Positions 1-6,913 of a stretch of DNA of 15,924 nucleotides are shown piece by piece. Numbering within the stretch: position 1 is the stretch's first letter; the number at the start of each line of letters is the position of its first letter. Made by a program: the position numbers and the translations under genes. The notes under the pieces are model-generated. The model made no database searches. It was given only the letters and a program-made list of their open reading frames with translations, and had not been told where the DNA came from. This DNA comes from Anaerolineaceae bacterium UBA2260. GTDB lineage: Bacteria; Chloroflexota; Anaerolineae; Anaerolineales; Anaerolineaceae. The stretch lies in contig DDXM01000060.1 in NCBI GenBank assembly GCA_002347485.1, positions 35,772 to 51,695 on the forward strand, given 5' to 3'.

Positions 1-1
1 G

Positions 2-979
2 CTTGAAGCCGACCGCATGCAGCACAGCCTTTTCGACCCGGAAGAAGTCGAGTCGGAGCGCACGGTGATTATCTCTGAACGGCAGGGCAGCGAAAACGAG
101 CCGCTGTTTCTGTTGGACGAAGCCGTACAAACCGCGTCCTTTCAGGTCCATCCCTACAGGAATGAGGTGATCGGGTCGATCGCCGACTTACAAGCGATCA
201 CTCGCGATGACCTGTATACGCATTATCGTAAGCATTACAACCCCGCCAACGCAGTGATCGCCGTGGTGGGTGATTTTAATAATGACGAAATGCTGGAAAA
301 GGTGATCAAAACGTATAGGGACATTCCCGGCAGCATCGTGACCGCTCCGGTTCTTTCCAGGGAAGAAGCGCAGCAAAATGAGAAGCGCGTTGATGTTCAT
401 GGCCCGGGTCAAACCACCTACCTGCAAATCGCATATCACGCCCCGGCTGCCCGCGAGGAGGATTTTTACGCTTTCACCATTCTCGACAGCCTGCTCACCG
501 GGCCCAGCAGCCTGAACATGTTTGGTGGCGGCAGTATCTCCAACAAGACTTCGCGCCTGTACCGACGCCTGCTGGAAGGAGAATACGCGGACAGCGTGAA
601 CGGGTCGCTGCAGGCGACCTACGACCCATACCTGTACAACATCACCATTACGGTACGCCCTGAACATTCCGCCGAAACCGTACTGGAACAACTGGACCAG
701 GAACTGGAAACGCTGCGTAATGATTGGATCTCAGCCGCTGAAGTTGAACGGGCTGCCAAGCAGGCGCGCGCCTTGTTCGTCTATGGCAGCGAAAATATCA
801 CCAACCAGGCGTTCTGGTTGGGTTATTCCGAGATGTTTGATCATTACGCATGGTTCACCAGTTACACCGACAAGCTCGCCAGGGTGACCCCCCAGGCGGT
901 GAAGCACGTGCTGGAAAAATACTTCAACCCGGAACAGCGTGTGGTGGGCATCTATCACCCCGATGGAGCGCAGGCATGA
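2..979 (+). CDS. M16 family zinc peptidase, catalytic-type subunit (5' truncated)
   Basis: The reading frame is open from the first bases, so the gene starts upstream; the Met at 17 lies inside a conserved segment (LEADRM) and is not a start. The visible part covers the end of the first M16 domain and the whole M16_C domain. The segment ESERTVIISE matches the region downstream of HxxEH in M16 enzymes; its last Glu corresponds to the third zinc ligand, and the HxxEH itself would lie outside the window. Later there is NAVIAVVGDF, typical of the domain end, and SRLYRRLLEGEYADSV in the C-terminal half. Family members are metalloendopeptidases that cut peptides inside a chamber formed by two roughly 50 kDa halves. 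The stop overlaps the next gene by 4 bp (ATGA), which suggests that the two proteins are made together. Cellular location cannot be judged without the N-terminus. Confidence 0.9.
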   Translation, partial: LEADRMQHSLFDPEEVESERTVIISERQGSENEPLFLLDEAVQTASFQVHPYRNEVIGSIADLQAITRDDLYTHYRKHYNPANAVIAVVGDFNNDEMLEKVIKTYRDIPGSIVTAPVLSREEAQQNEKRVDVHGPGQTTYLQIAYHAPAAREEDFYAFTILDSLLTGPSSLNMFGGGSISNKTSRLYRRLLEGEYADSVNGSLQATYDPYLYNITITVRPEHSAETVLEQLDQELETLRNDWISAAEVERAAKQARALFVYGSENITNQAFWLGYSEMFDHYAWFTSYTDKLARVTPQAVKHVLEKYFNPEQRVVGIYHPDGAQA

Positions 980-2271
980 ACCCTAATCACAGCCAGTCTC
1001 ATTCCATACCCGGTCCTGAGGATATCTGCCGCGCAGTGTTGCCGAACGGGATCGTGGTCTTATGCCGCAGCAATTTCAACAGTTCCTCCGTTGTGATCTC
1101 CGGTTACATCACCACTGGAAGCGAGTATGACCCGGTGGACAAACTGGGTTTGGCGCATTTCACATCGCGCTGTCTGATGCGCGGAACCTCAACCTCCAGC
1201 TTCCAGGAGATTTATGACCGTCTTGAATCAGCCGGCGCGAGTTTTGGCTACGGCGCGAGCGTGCATACCACCAGCTTCAGCGGCCGCGCGCTGGCTGAGG
1301 ACCTGCCACTGCTGTTCTCGACAATGGCGGAAAGCCTTATAGACCCCCAGTTCCCGCAGGATCAATTCAAGCGACTGAAATCCCAACTGTTGACCAGTCT
1401 GGCCATCCGCGGCGAAAGCACCCAGGATATGGCAGCCATCGAGTTTGACGCGCTGCTGTTCCCCGGTCACCCCTACGGCCGCCCGGAGGACGGATTCGTC
1501 GAAACGATCAACGCCATCTCTCGCCAGGACCTGGTGGACTTTCACCGCGATTATTACTCCCCCTCCGGCATGACGCTCGCCGTGGTGGGCGCTGTTCATG
1601 CGCAGGACGTGATCGCGCTGGTGGACAGATTTTTCGGGAATTGGACAAAAACCACACCTGACAATCATCCCATTAACGGAAAAATTCAACCTCCACGCCA
1701 GCGAATCGTCAAACACATAACGATGCCGGGAAAAAGCCAGTCCGACCTCGTGATGGGCAGCCTGGGTCCGAAGCGCAATGCGCCCGAGTATCTGGCGGCG
1801 TCACTGGGCAACAGCATCCTCGGGCAGTTTGGACTGATGGGCAGGATCGGCGATTCGGTGCGCGAAAAAGCCGGCCTGGCTTACTACGCTTCCACCAGCC
1901 TGAACGCCTGGCGCGAGAGCGGCTCATGGGAGGTCTCGGCTGGGGTCAACCCGGAAAATGTGGATCGGGCTGCCGCCTTGATCACTGGAGAGTTGCGAAG
2001 GTTCACCAGCGAGCTTGTCACCCAGGAGGAGCTGGAAGACAACCAGAACAATTACATCGGCCGCATGCCGCTCTCGCTCGAATCGAACAGCGGTGTAGCC
2101 AACAGCATTTTGAACCTGGAGCGCTTCGACCTGGGGTTGGATTACCTGCAGCGTTATCCGGGGCTCATCCGCGCCATCACCCGCGAGCAGATCCTGGAAG
2201 CGGCCAGGCTGCACATCGACCCGGATAATCTGGTGATCGTGTCCGCCGGACCCGATGGAAAGGCTGGATAA
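976..2271 (+). CDS. M16 family peptidase-like protein, non-catalytic subunit
   Basis: A 431-residue protein with the two-domain M16 architecture. The start at 976 is chosen because it overlaps the previous stop as ATGA; longer in-frame upstream starts run into the preceding gene. The usual zinc motif HFLEH after GLA is replaced by HFTSR (residues 61-65), so the catalytic Glu and second His are gone. The region where the third ligand is expected reads KRLKSQLLTSL and has no Glu. The segment SVREKAGLAYYAS keeps the Arg/Tyr pair typical of the partner half, which in this family helps to hold substrate. This is the same division of labour as in mitochondrial processing peptidase: one zinc-bearing and one inactive subunit. 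I infer an obligate heterodimer with the upstream protein. No signal peptide is seen. acpS follows after 2 bp. Confidence 0.9.
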   Translation: MNPNHSQSHSIPGPEDICRAVLPNGIVVLCRSNFNSSSVVISGYITTGSEYDPVDKLGLAHFTSRCLMRGTSTSSFQEIYDRLESAGASFGYGASVHTTSFSGRALAEDLPLLFSTMAESLIDPQFPQDQFKRLKSQLLTSLAIRGESTQDMAAIEFDALLFPGHPYGRPEDGFVETINAISRQDLVDFHRDYYSPSGMTLAVVGAVHAQDVIALVDRFFGNWTKTTPDNHPINGKIQPPRQRIVKHITMPGKSQSDLVMGSLGPKRNAPEYLAASLGNSILGQFGLMGRIGDSVREKAGLAYYASTSLNAWRESGSWEVSAGVNPENVDRAAALITGELRRFTSELVTQEELEDNQNNYIGRMPLSLESNSGVANSILNLERFDLGLDYLQRYPGLIRAITREQILEAARLHIDPDNLVIVSAGPDGKAG

Positions 2272-2273
2272 GC

Positions 2274-2651
2274 ATGGTTGGGATCGCCACCGGGGTCGAT
2301 TTGTTAAGGATCGACCGACTGACCCGCCTTGATCCCGCGATCAAGCAGCGCTTCCTCACCAGGGTGTTCACCCCGGGTGAAATTGAGGAGTGCGCCGGTA
2401 AGGATGCCAGTTTGGCGGGCCGCTTCGCGGCCAAGGAAGCCGCGGTAAAAGCCCTCGGCTGCGGTATCGGCAAGGTGGGATGGCGGGATGTTGAGATCCT
2501 CAGCGACGAGCAGGGAAGACCCCGGCTCATTCTGCATGACGCCGCTCGCGAGTTCGCGGAACAGGCGGGATGGTTCAGCTGGTCAGTTTCCATCAGCCAC
2601 ACCGCGGAGGACGCACTCGCGATGGTCAGCGCGCTGTATGACTGGGTGTGA
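2274..2651 (+). CDS. acpS: holo-[acyl-carrier-protein] synthase
   Basis: A 125-residue protein, the normal size for AcpS, which moves the 4'-phosphopantetheine arm of CoA to the serine of apo-ACP and so activates fatty-acid synthesis. Visible motifs are the N-terminal GIATGVDLLRI with the metal-binding Asp at residue 9, RFAAKEAAVKALG with Glu55 (the second metal ligand) and Lys59, and the C-terminal WSVSISHT with the conserved Ser-His pair. The ATG is 2 bp past the previous stop and has no separate promoter space, so translation is probably coupled to the M16 pair. The function of the M16 genes gives no obvious link to ACP; the grouping may only reflect shared transcription. Confidence 0.96.
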   Translation: MVGIATGVDLLRIDRLTRLDPAIKQRFLTRVFTPGEIEECAGKDASLAGRFAAKEAAVKALGCGIGKVGWRDVEILSDEQGRPRLILHDAAREFAEQAGWFSWSVSISHTAEDALAMVSALYDWV

Positions 2652-2666
2652 CCAGGCCAGGTTGTT

Positions 2667-3326
2667 GTGAAACTTCTCGCGGTAAGTGATGTTGAGATCA
2701 GCTTTCTTTACAGCCCGATGATCCGCGACCGGTACCAAGATGTGGATCTGATCCTATCCTGCGGCGACCTGCCTTATTTCTACATCGAGTACATGGTCAG
2801 CATGTTGAACGTTCCCTGCTACTTCGTGCGCGGCAATCACGCAAGCGACCGCGAATTTGGCGTGGGGAGTACGCGGCGTTTTCCGTGGGGAGCGGTCGAC
2901 CTGCATCATCGCTGCGTTGAGGACGATACCGGTCTCCTGCTGGCTGGACTTGAGGGGTCTTTGCGTTACAACCGCGGTCCGTACCAATATACCCAATCGG
3001 AATACTGGGGGATGGTCTTTAGCCTGGTTCCGCGTTTCCTCTACAACAAGTTGACCCTGGGGCGCTACCTGGATGTCTTCATCGCACACGCGCCGCCCTG
3101 GCAGGTGCACGACGCAGACGATCTGCCGCACAGCGGGATCAAAGCTTTCCGCTGGTTGATCAAGGTATTCCAGCCTGAGTATTTCCTGCATGGTCATATT
3201 CACGTTTACCGGCAGGATACGGTGACGCGCTCGGTAATCGGAAAAACAATCGTGCAAAATGTTTATGGATACAAAGTGCTGGGTATCCCTACGCCGGATA
3301 CCCGTTCCTGGCAGCGAAGGAGGTAA
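2667..3326 (+). CDS. calcineurin-like metallophosphoesterase
   Basis: A 219-residue cytoplasmic protein with the metallophosphoesterase signature in order: Asp8 in AVSDVE, GD at 33-34, GNH at 56-58, HAPP with His141, and GHIH at 176-179. These residues normally bind two metal ions and catalyse phosphoester cleavage. The first motif is DVE and not the usual DxH, so one expected metal ligand is Glu or missing. GTG at 2667 gives MKLLAVSD, the normal N-terminus for the fold; a TTG one codon upstream is possible. The gene begins 15 bp after acpS and ends 2 bp before the next ATG, whose strong AAGGAGG lies in its last codons. The substrate is unknown; nucleotides, phospholipids and phosphoproteins are all possible in this superfamily. 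Confidence 0.88.
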   Translation: MKLLAVSDVEISFLYSPMIRDRYQDVDLILSCGDLPYFYIEYMVSMLNVPCYFVRGNHASDREFGVGSTRRFPWGAVDLHHRCVEDDTGLLLAGLEGSLRYNRGPYQYTQSEYWGMVFSLVPRFLYNKLTLGRYLDVFIAHAPPWQVHDADDLPHSGIKAFRWLIKVFQPEYFLHGHIHVYRQDTVTRSVIGKTIVQNVYGYKVLGIPTPDTRSWQRRR

Positions 3327-3328
3327 CC

Positions 3329-4261
3329 ATGTACGATAAGGAAGACAAACCCGATCTGTTTACACAACAATCCAGGCTGGATTTTTCGAACGCCTATCAA
3401 AAGAGATTCTGGCGTTCCATCTTCACGTGGTTGCAAAACAAAAACAACGAGTTGCTGCCCTATGAGGAAGTGCTCAAACACATCCCGATGCGCGGGCAAA
3501 ATTACATCGGCGTGAAGCAGATCGAAACCGACAAAATCATTGGTTCGGTCAGCCGGTATCACGATTTCGATCGCGCCTTCCTCCCCAAGCAGACGCATAC
3601 GCGCTCCCGCTGGGAAAGCATTGATCGCGCCCACTTCAAGCAGATCATCCTGCCGCCCATCGAGGTATACAAGATCGGCGATGCTTACTTTATCAAGGAT
3701 GGCAACCACCGCGTTTCAGTGGCCAGGGAAAAAGGGCAGGCATTCATCGACGCATATGTGACCGAGGTTCATACCCCCGGGCACGTGGACAAGGACACCG
3801 ACCTTAATAAACTGGTTCTGGAACAGGAGTATTTGGAATTCCTGAAAGAGACCAACCTGGATAAGTTGTATCCCGGAGAGGATTTTCGCTTCACCCTGCC
3901 CGGTCAATACGATAAGATCCTGCAGCATATCAGTGTGCACCGCTGGTTCATGGGAGAAAAGTTAAATCGACCTATCAGCGATGAAGAGGCTGTGCGGGGC
4001 TGGTATCGGGAGGTTTATCAACCACTATTGCGCATCATCCAAAAACACGACATATTGCGGAATTTCCCCCACCGCACCCCTATGGACCTTTACCTGTGGA
4101 TCCTCGAGCACCGCTGGTACCTGGCCGAAGAACAGAAAAGACGCGTCAGCTTGGAATCCGCAGCGCTTCATTTCACAAAGCAGTTTTCAAAGCGCCCCTT
4201 CCTTCATTTCCGCCAGATCTGGCATTGGCTGATAAAGAAGACCAACAGGCATAATAAATAA
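3329..4261 (+). CDS. ParB-like N-terminal domain / DUF4032-like protein
   Basis: A 310-residue soluble protein preceded by an AAGGAGG Shine-Dalgarno at 3317-3323. Residues about 56-148 look like a ParB/sulfiredoxin-type fold: a VKQIETDKIIGSV strand, an FDRAFLP segment and the loop DGNHRVSVAR (124-133), which resembles the nucleotide-binding GxHR box of ParB proteins. Residues about 205-275, with RGWYREVYQPLLRII and LEHRWYLAEEQ, resemble the DUF4032 domain known mostly from Actinobacteria and Chloroflexota. There is no helix-turn-helix that I can recognise and no membrane segment, so it need not bind DNA; some ParB-fold proteins are CTPases, ATPases or kinases. It is translationally tied to the phosphoesterase upstream. 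The domain assignments are made by eye; function is unknown. Confidence 0.75.
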   Translation: MYDKEDKPDLFTQQSRLDFSNAYQKRFWRSIFTWLQNKNNELLPYEEVLKHIPMRGQNYIGVKQIETDKIIGSVSRYHDFDRAFLPKQTHTRSRWESIDRAHFKQIILPPIEVYKIGDAYFIKDGNHRVSVAREKGQAFIDAYVTEVHTPGHVDKDTDLNKLVLEQEYLEFLKETNLDKLYPGEDFRFTLPGQYDKILQHISVHRWFMGEKLNRPISDEEAVRGWYREVYQPLLRIIQKHDILRNFPHRTPMDLYLWILEHRWYLAEEQKRRVSLESAALHFTKQFSKRPFLHFRQIWHWLIKKTNRHNK

Positions 4262-4282
4262 AAAAACCGCCTGAAAGGCGGC
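4261..4282 (-). terminator. intrinsic terminator of the small minus-strand gene
   Basis: CCGCCT (4267-4272), loop GAA, AGGCGG (4276-4281). Read on the minus strand, the hairpin is followed by a run of six T and a further T-rich stretch, the proper polarity for ending the gene at 4308-4541. On the plus strand the stem follows the stop at 4259-4261 directly but lacks a T run, so it would stop plus-strand transcription only weakly. Confidence 0.82.
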
Positions 4283-4307
4283 TCTGATCGGTACATGATC
4301 CGTAAGT

Positions 4308-4541
4308 TCACATGGAAAGTTGTTTAACCCCCAGCCAGAAATGGTCCGGCAACACCATCTGATCCGTTTGCACTTCGAGCCCGGTGGTCTTCGGCGGTGG
4401 TTCAAACTGCATGCTCGGGTGCACATAGCACAAGTCAGGGCGCTGCCCATACTTTTTCTGATAATAGTCGGTCGCCCGGTTAATCTTGGTAAGAAAATCG
4501 ATCTTGGGATCATTATCAAACCATAACATTCCAGTATTCAT
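4308..4541 (-). CDS. small uncharacterised protein behind a putative SOS promoter
   Basis: I do not recognise a named family. The product from the preferred start has 77 residues and begins MNTGMLWFDNDPK. An in-frame ATG four codons upstream (4553) is less likely, because its own codons supply the Shine-Dalgarno GGAGAG (4551-4546) six to seven bases before the ATG at 4541. The protein is soluble, with no signal or membrane segment. It has an amphipathic stretch with KINRATDYYQKKYG, a single Cys in PDLCYVHP, and an aromatic C-terminal part (VLPDHFWLGVKQL). That it is real is supported by a consensus promoter, a ribosome site and a terminator all in register, and by good codon use. The palindrome in its promoter suggests DNA-damage control. 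No function is proposed. Confidence 0.8.
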   Translation of the reverse strand: MNTGMLWFDNDPKIDFLTKINRATDYYQKKYGQRPDLCYVHPSMQFEPPPKTTGLEVQTDQMVLPDHFWLGVKQLSM

Positions 4542-4616
4542 TTTGCTCTCCATAAGTGACAGTTATCCTTTCTATTGCAAGGTTCGAGCCATAATAAGTA
4601 TTTTCCTTTATTTCCT

Positions 4617-4645
4617 ATTATAGAACACATGTTCTTTATTGTCAA
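4617..4645 (-). promoter_or_regulatory. consensus sigma70-type promoter of the small gene
   Basis: On the minus strand TTGACA (4645-4640), a 17-nt spacer and TATAAT (4622-4617): both hexamers and the spacing match the consensus exactly. The start of transcription is expected near 4610, giving a leader of about 70 nt before the ATG at 4541. A promoter this strong in front of a tiny gene usually implies tight repression, which fits the operator inside the spacer. Confidence 0.85.
4623..4634. promoter_or_regulatory. putative LexA (SOS) operator, Gram-positive type
   Basis: GAACACATGTTC is a near-perfect palindrome that fits the Gram-positive SOS box core GAACRNRYGTTC at every position (R=A, N=C, R=A, Y=T). 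It occupies 12 of the 17 bases between -35 and -10 of the small gene's promoter, where a bound repressor would block RNA polymerase. The match and position are seen directly. That LexA of this organism uses this box is inferred; other repressors with 12-bp dyads are possible. Confidence 0.6.
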
Positions 4646-4712
4646 GTATTAGCTATAACCCTGGCGTATGTCTGTCGTATATATACTGTCAAGTCAATGG
4701 ATTTTTTTCTGC

Positions 4713-4731
4713 TTTTAAGGTATGCTTAAAA
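4713..4731. repeat. inverted repeat upstream of frr, possible operator or promoter element
   Basis: TTTTAAG (4713-4719) and CTTAAAA (4725-4731) flank GTATG. TATGCT at 4721-4726 inside it could serve as a weak -10 for frr, but no good -35 lies 16-18 bp upstream. TGTCAAGT also occurs twice nearby (4640-4647 and 4687-4694). Apart from these and the minus-strand promoter, I see nothing coding in 4542-4771; the frr promoter must lie here but I cannot place it firmly. Confidence 0.3.
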
Positions 4732-4771
4732 ACAGCAAACGCCAGCCCACAATTCATTGCGGAGGTAACTT

Positions 4772-5329
4772 ATGATCAAAGACATCTTAAAAGACGCTGA
4801 AAACCGGATGAAAAGCGCTATCTCGACGCTGGAGGAAGACCTTGCTGGCATCCGCACCGGCAGGGCGACTCCCGCGTTGGTGGAGAAATTACCGATCGAT
4901 TATTACGGCATGCCCACCCCGCTTATGCAACTGGCGAGCATTTCCGTTCCTGAAGCGCGCGCGCTGTTGATCAAGCCCTTCGATCCCTCCACGCTTAAAA
5001 CGATCGAACGATCCATCCTGGCTTCAGAATTGGGGTTGACACCAAACAATGACGGCAAGGTGATCCGCCTCAACCTGCCCCCGTTGACGGAGGAACGCCG
5101 CCGCGACCTGGTAAAAGTGGTCAATAATCGTCTCGAAGAATCCAGGGTGGCGATCCGCAACGTGCGCCGCGACCTGATCAAGGATCTGCGCGACTTCGAG
5201 AAGGAGAAAATGATCTCTAAAGATGACCTGCAGGTTGGAGAAGAAGAGCTGCAAAAGATTACCGATGAAATGATCGAGGACATCGAGAAGATTGGGCAAC
5301 GCAAAGAAGCCGAGATCATGGAAGTCTGA
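4772..5329 (+). CDS. frr: ribosome recycling factor
   Basis: A 185-residue protein, the normal length for RRF, which together with EF-G splits the post-termination ribosome. It carries the family's landmarks: an N-terminal helix, LAGIRTGRATPALVE, the domain II stretch with YYGMPTPLMQLASISVPEAR, LIKPFDPSTLKTIERSI, LGLTPNNDGKVIRLNLPPLTEERR and a long charged C-terminal helix (KVVNNRLEESRVAIRNVRRD). A clear GGAGG at 4761-4765 sits 6 bp before the ATG. In most bacteria frr follows rpsB-tsf-pyrH; here it opens a new unit behind a divergent small gene. uppS follows after about 20 bp. Confidence 0.98.
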   Translation: MIKDILKDAENRMKSAISTLEEDLAGIRTGRATPALVEKLPIDYYGMPTPLMQLASISVPEARALLIKPFDPSTLKTIERSILASELGLTPNNDGKVIRLNLPPLTEERRRDLVKVVNNRLEESRVAIRNVRRDLIKDLRDFEKEKMISKDDLQVGEEELQKITDEMIEDIEKIGQRKEAEIMEV

Positions 5330-5349
5330 ACCGGCGGGTGCTCACTCCT

Positions 5350-6072
5350 ATGACCGATCAATCCAGTAAGATCCCGGTTCACATCGCCATCATCATGGAC
5401 GGAAACGGCCGCTGGGCTGAAGCCCGCGGTCTCACTCGCTTGGATGGGCACCGCGCCGGAACCGAGAACCTGCGCCAGATCATCAATGGGTGCGTCGAAA
5501 AAAGCGTTAAGCACCTCACCATTTACGCGTTTTCAACTGAAAACTGGAAGCGCCCCAAAGCCGAGATCGATGGTCTGTTGACCATCCTTGAAATTTACCT
5601 GGATAAGGAATTGGGGGAGTTGTGCCGTGAAGGTGTGCGGTTGCATCATATCGGCCGCCTGGAGGCGATGCCGGAACCCATACGCAAGAAAGTGGAGCAT
5701 TCCATCGCAGTCACGTGCAACAACACCGCGCTGACACTGCACCTCGCCTGGAATTATGGCGGTCGTGACGAGATCATCCATGTCATCCAGCAAATGCTGC
5801 GCGACCGTGTGCCCCCGGAAAAAGTCAACGAAGAACTGGTGGACCAATACCTGTTCACTGCCGGCGTGCCAGACCCAGACCTGATCATCCGCACCTCCGG
5901 TGAGATGCGCACCAGCAATTTCCTGATCTGGCAGGCGGCGTACTCTGAATGGTACATCACCCCCACCTTGTGGCCGGATTTCGACAAAGCCGAACTGTTT
6001 AAGGCGATCGAGATCTATGGTCAGCGTGATCGGAGGTTTGGAGCTTTATCCATCTCTGATCATGAAAACTAA
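5350..6072 (+). CDS. uppS: undecaprenyl diphosphate synthase (cis-prenyltransferase)
   Basis: The enzyme condenses isopentenyl-PP units onto farnesyl-PP to give the C55 carrier lipid for peptidoglycan and other envelope polymers. From ATG 5350 it has 240 residues, typical for the family. Motifs: HIAIIMDGNGRWA with catalytic Asp17, GHRAG, YAFSTENWKRP, WNYGGRDEI, and near the C-terminus DPDLIIRTSGEMRTSNFL followed by YSEWY and PTLWPDF. A GTG at 5338 in the same frame would add four residues; the ATG is preferred because GGCGGG lies 12 to 17 bp upstream and the family needs no extra residues. The 3' end overlaps cdsA by 11 bp. Confidence 0.96.
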   Translation: MTDQSSKIPVHIAIIMDGNGRWAEARGLTRLDGHRAGTENLRQIINGCVEKSVKHLTIYAFSTENWKRPKAEIDGLLTILEIYLDKELGELCREGVRLHHIGRLEAMPEPIRKKVEHSIAVTCNNTALTLHLAWNYGGRDEIIHVIQQMLRDRVPPEKVNEELVDQYLFTAGVPDPDLIIRTSGEMRTSNFLIWQAAYSEWYITPTLWPDFDKAELFKAIEIYGQRDRRFGALSISDHEN

Positions 6073-6886
6073 TCCATCCTTATGCAATCGAATACTTGTC
6101 GCCGCTATCATCATTCCTGTCCTGCTACTATTCGCCTGGTTGGGCGGCTGGTTCTTTGCCATCCTCATCGCGTTAGTGGTAAGCCTGGCAGTTTACGAAT
6201 TATGGGGATTATTTAACAAGAACGGCTACCACCCGGCGCTGGTTTTATTGCTCTTTTTCACCCCCCTCGCTGTCCTCATGCGCTACAGGTTGGAGTTTCA
6301 ATACAGCGATGTTTTCCTGGCTTTACTTATCCTCAGCGCCATGTTCTACCATGTCGTCAGGCAGAAAAATGGTGGCACGAACTCAGCCACAAGTCTCTTC
6401 ATCACGATCGGAGCGCCGCTCTACCTGGGCTGGCTTGGCGCGTACGCGATCTCGTTGCGCAACCTGGATAACGGCCTCTTCTGGCTGCTGCTCGTGCTGG
6501 CGGTCAATTCCATGGCTGACACCGGCGCTTACGCGCTTGGAAGCCACTTTGGGCGGCACAAAATGTTCCCGCAAGTCAGCCCTCACAAGTCTTGGGAAGG
6601 TTATTTCGGAGGAATTGCCACCGGCGTATTGACCGGATTGGCCATCGCCGCGCTATCGCAGCCATTCATGCCTGCCATCAGCTTGATGCAAGGCGTCATC
6701 CTGGGACTGGTGATCCCAGTCCTCGCGCCGATGGGTGATTTTGGCGAAAGTTTGATCAAGCGCAATTTCAATGTTAAAGACTCCAGCACCATCCTGCTCG
6801 ACCACGGCGGGTTCCTGGACCGCATCGACTCCGCCCTTTGGGCGGTTGTGATCGGTTATTACCTGGTCCTCGTGATCGGATTTTAA
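6062..6886 (+). CDS. cdsA: phosphatidate cytidylyltransferase (CDP-diglyceride synthase)
   Basis: An integral membrane enzyme making CDP-diacylglycerol from phosphatidate and CTP, the branch point of phospholipid synthesis. From ATG 6062 it has 274 residues with about seven or eight hydrophobic segments beginning at LVAAIIIPVLLLFAWLGGW. The C-terminal CDP-alcohol signature is complete: an SLIKRNFNVKDSS segment, then DHGGFLDRIDS, with the metal-binding Asp residues. A longer frame from 6017 would lie deep within uppS and adds no hydrophobic sequence. There is no good Shine-Dalgarno directly before 6062, so translation is probably coupled to uppS through the 11-bp overlap. The usual downstream dxr is absent and glpX follows. 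Confidence 0.95.
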   Translation: MKTNPSLCNRILVAAIIIPVLLLFAWLGGWFFAILIALVVSLAVYELWGLFNKNGYHPALVLLLFFTPLAVLMRYRLEFQYSDVFLALLILSAMFYHVVRQKNGGTNSATSLFITIGAPLYLGWLGAYAISLRNLDNGLFWLLLVLAVNSMADTGAYALGSHFGRHKMFPQVSPHKSWEGYFGGIATGVLTGLAIAALSQPFMPAISLMQGVILGLVIPVLAPMGDFGESLIKRNFNVKDSSTILLDHGGFLDRIDSALWAVVIGYYLVLVIGF

Positions 6887-6913
6887 TATCTCATTTCTCA
6901 ATTGGGAGGGAAT

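Noticed and set aside
4320..4526. Plus-strand frame opposite the small gene at 4308-4541
   Set aside because: The minus strand has a promoter, ribosome site and terminator in register; the plus frame has none of these.
6017..6061. Upstream start for cdsA
   Set aside because: The extra 15 residues lie within uppS, add no membrane segment and lack family similarity; the start at 6062 fits the N-terminal helix.
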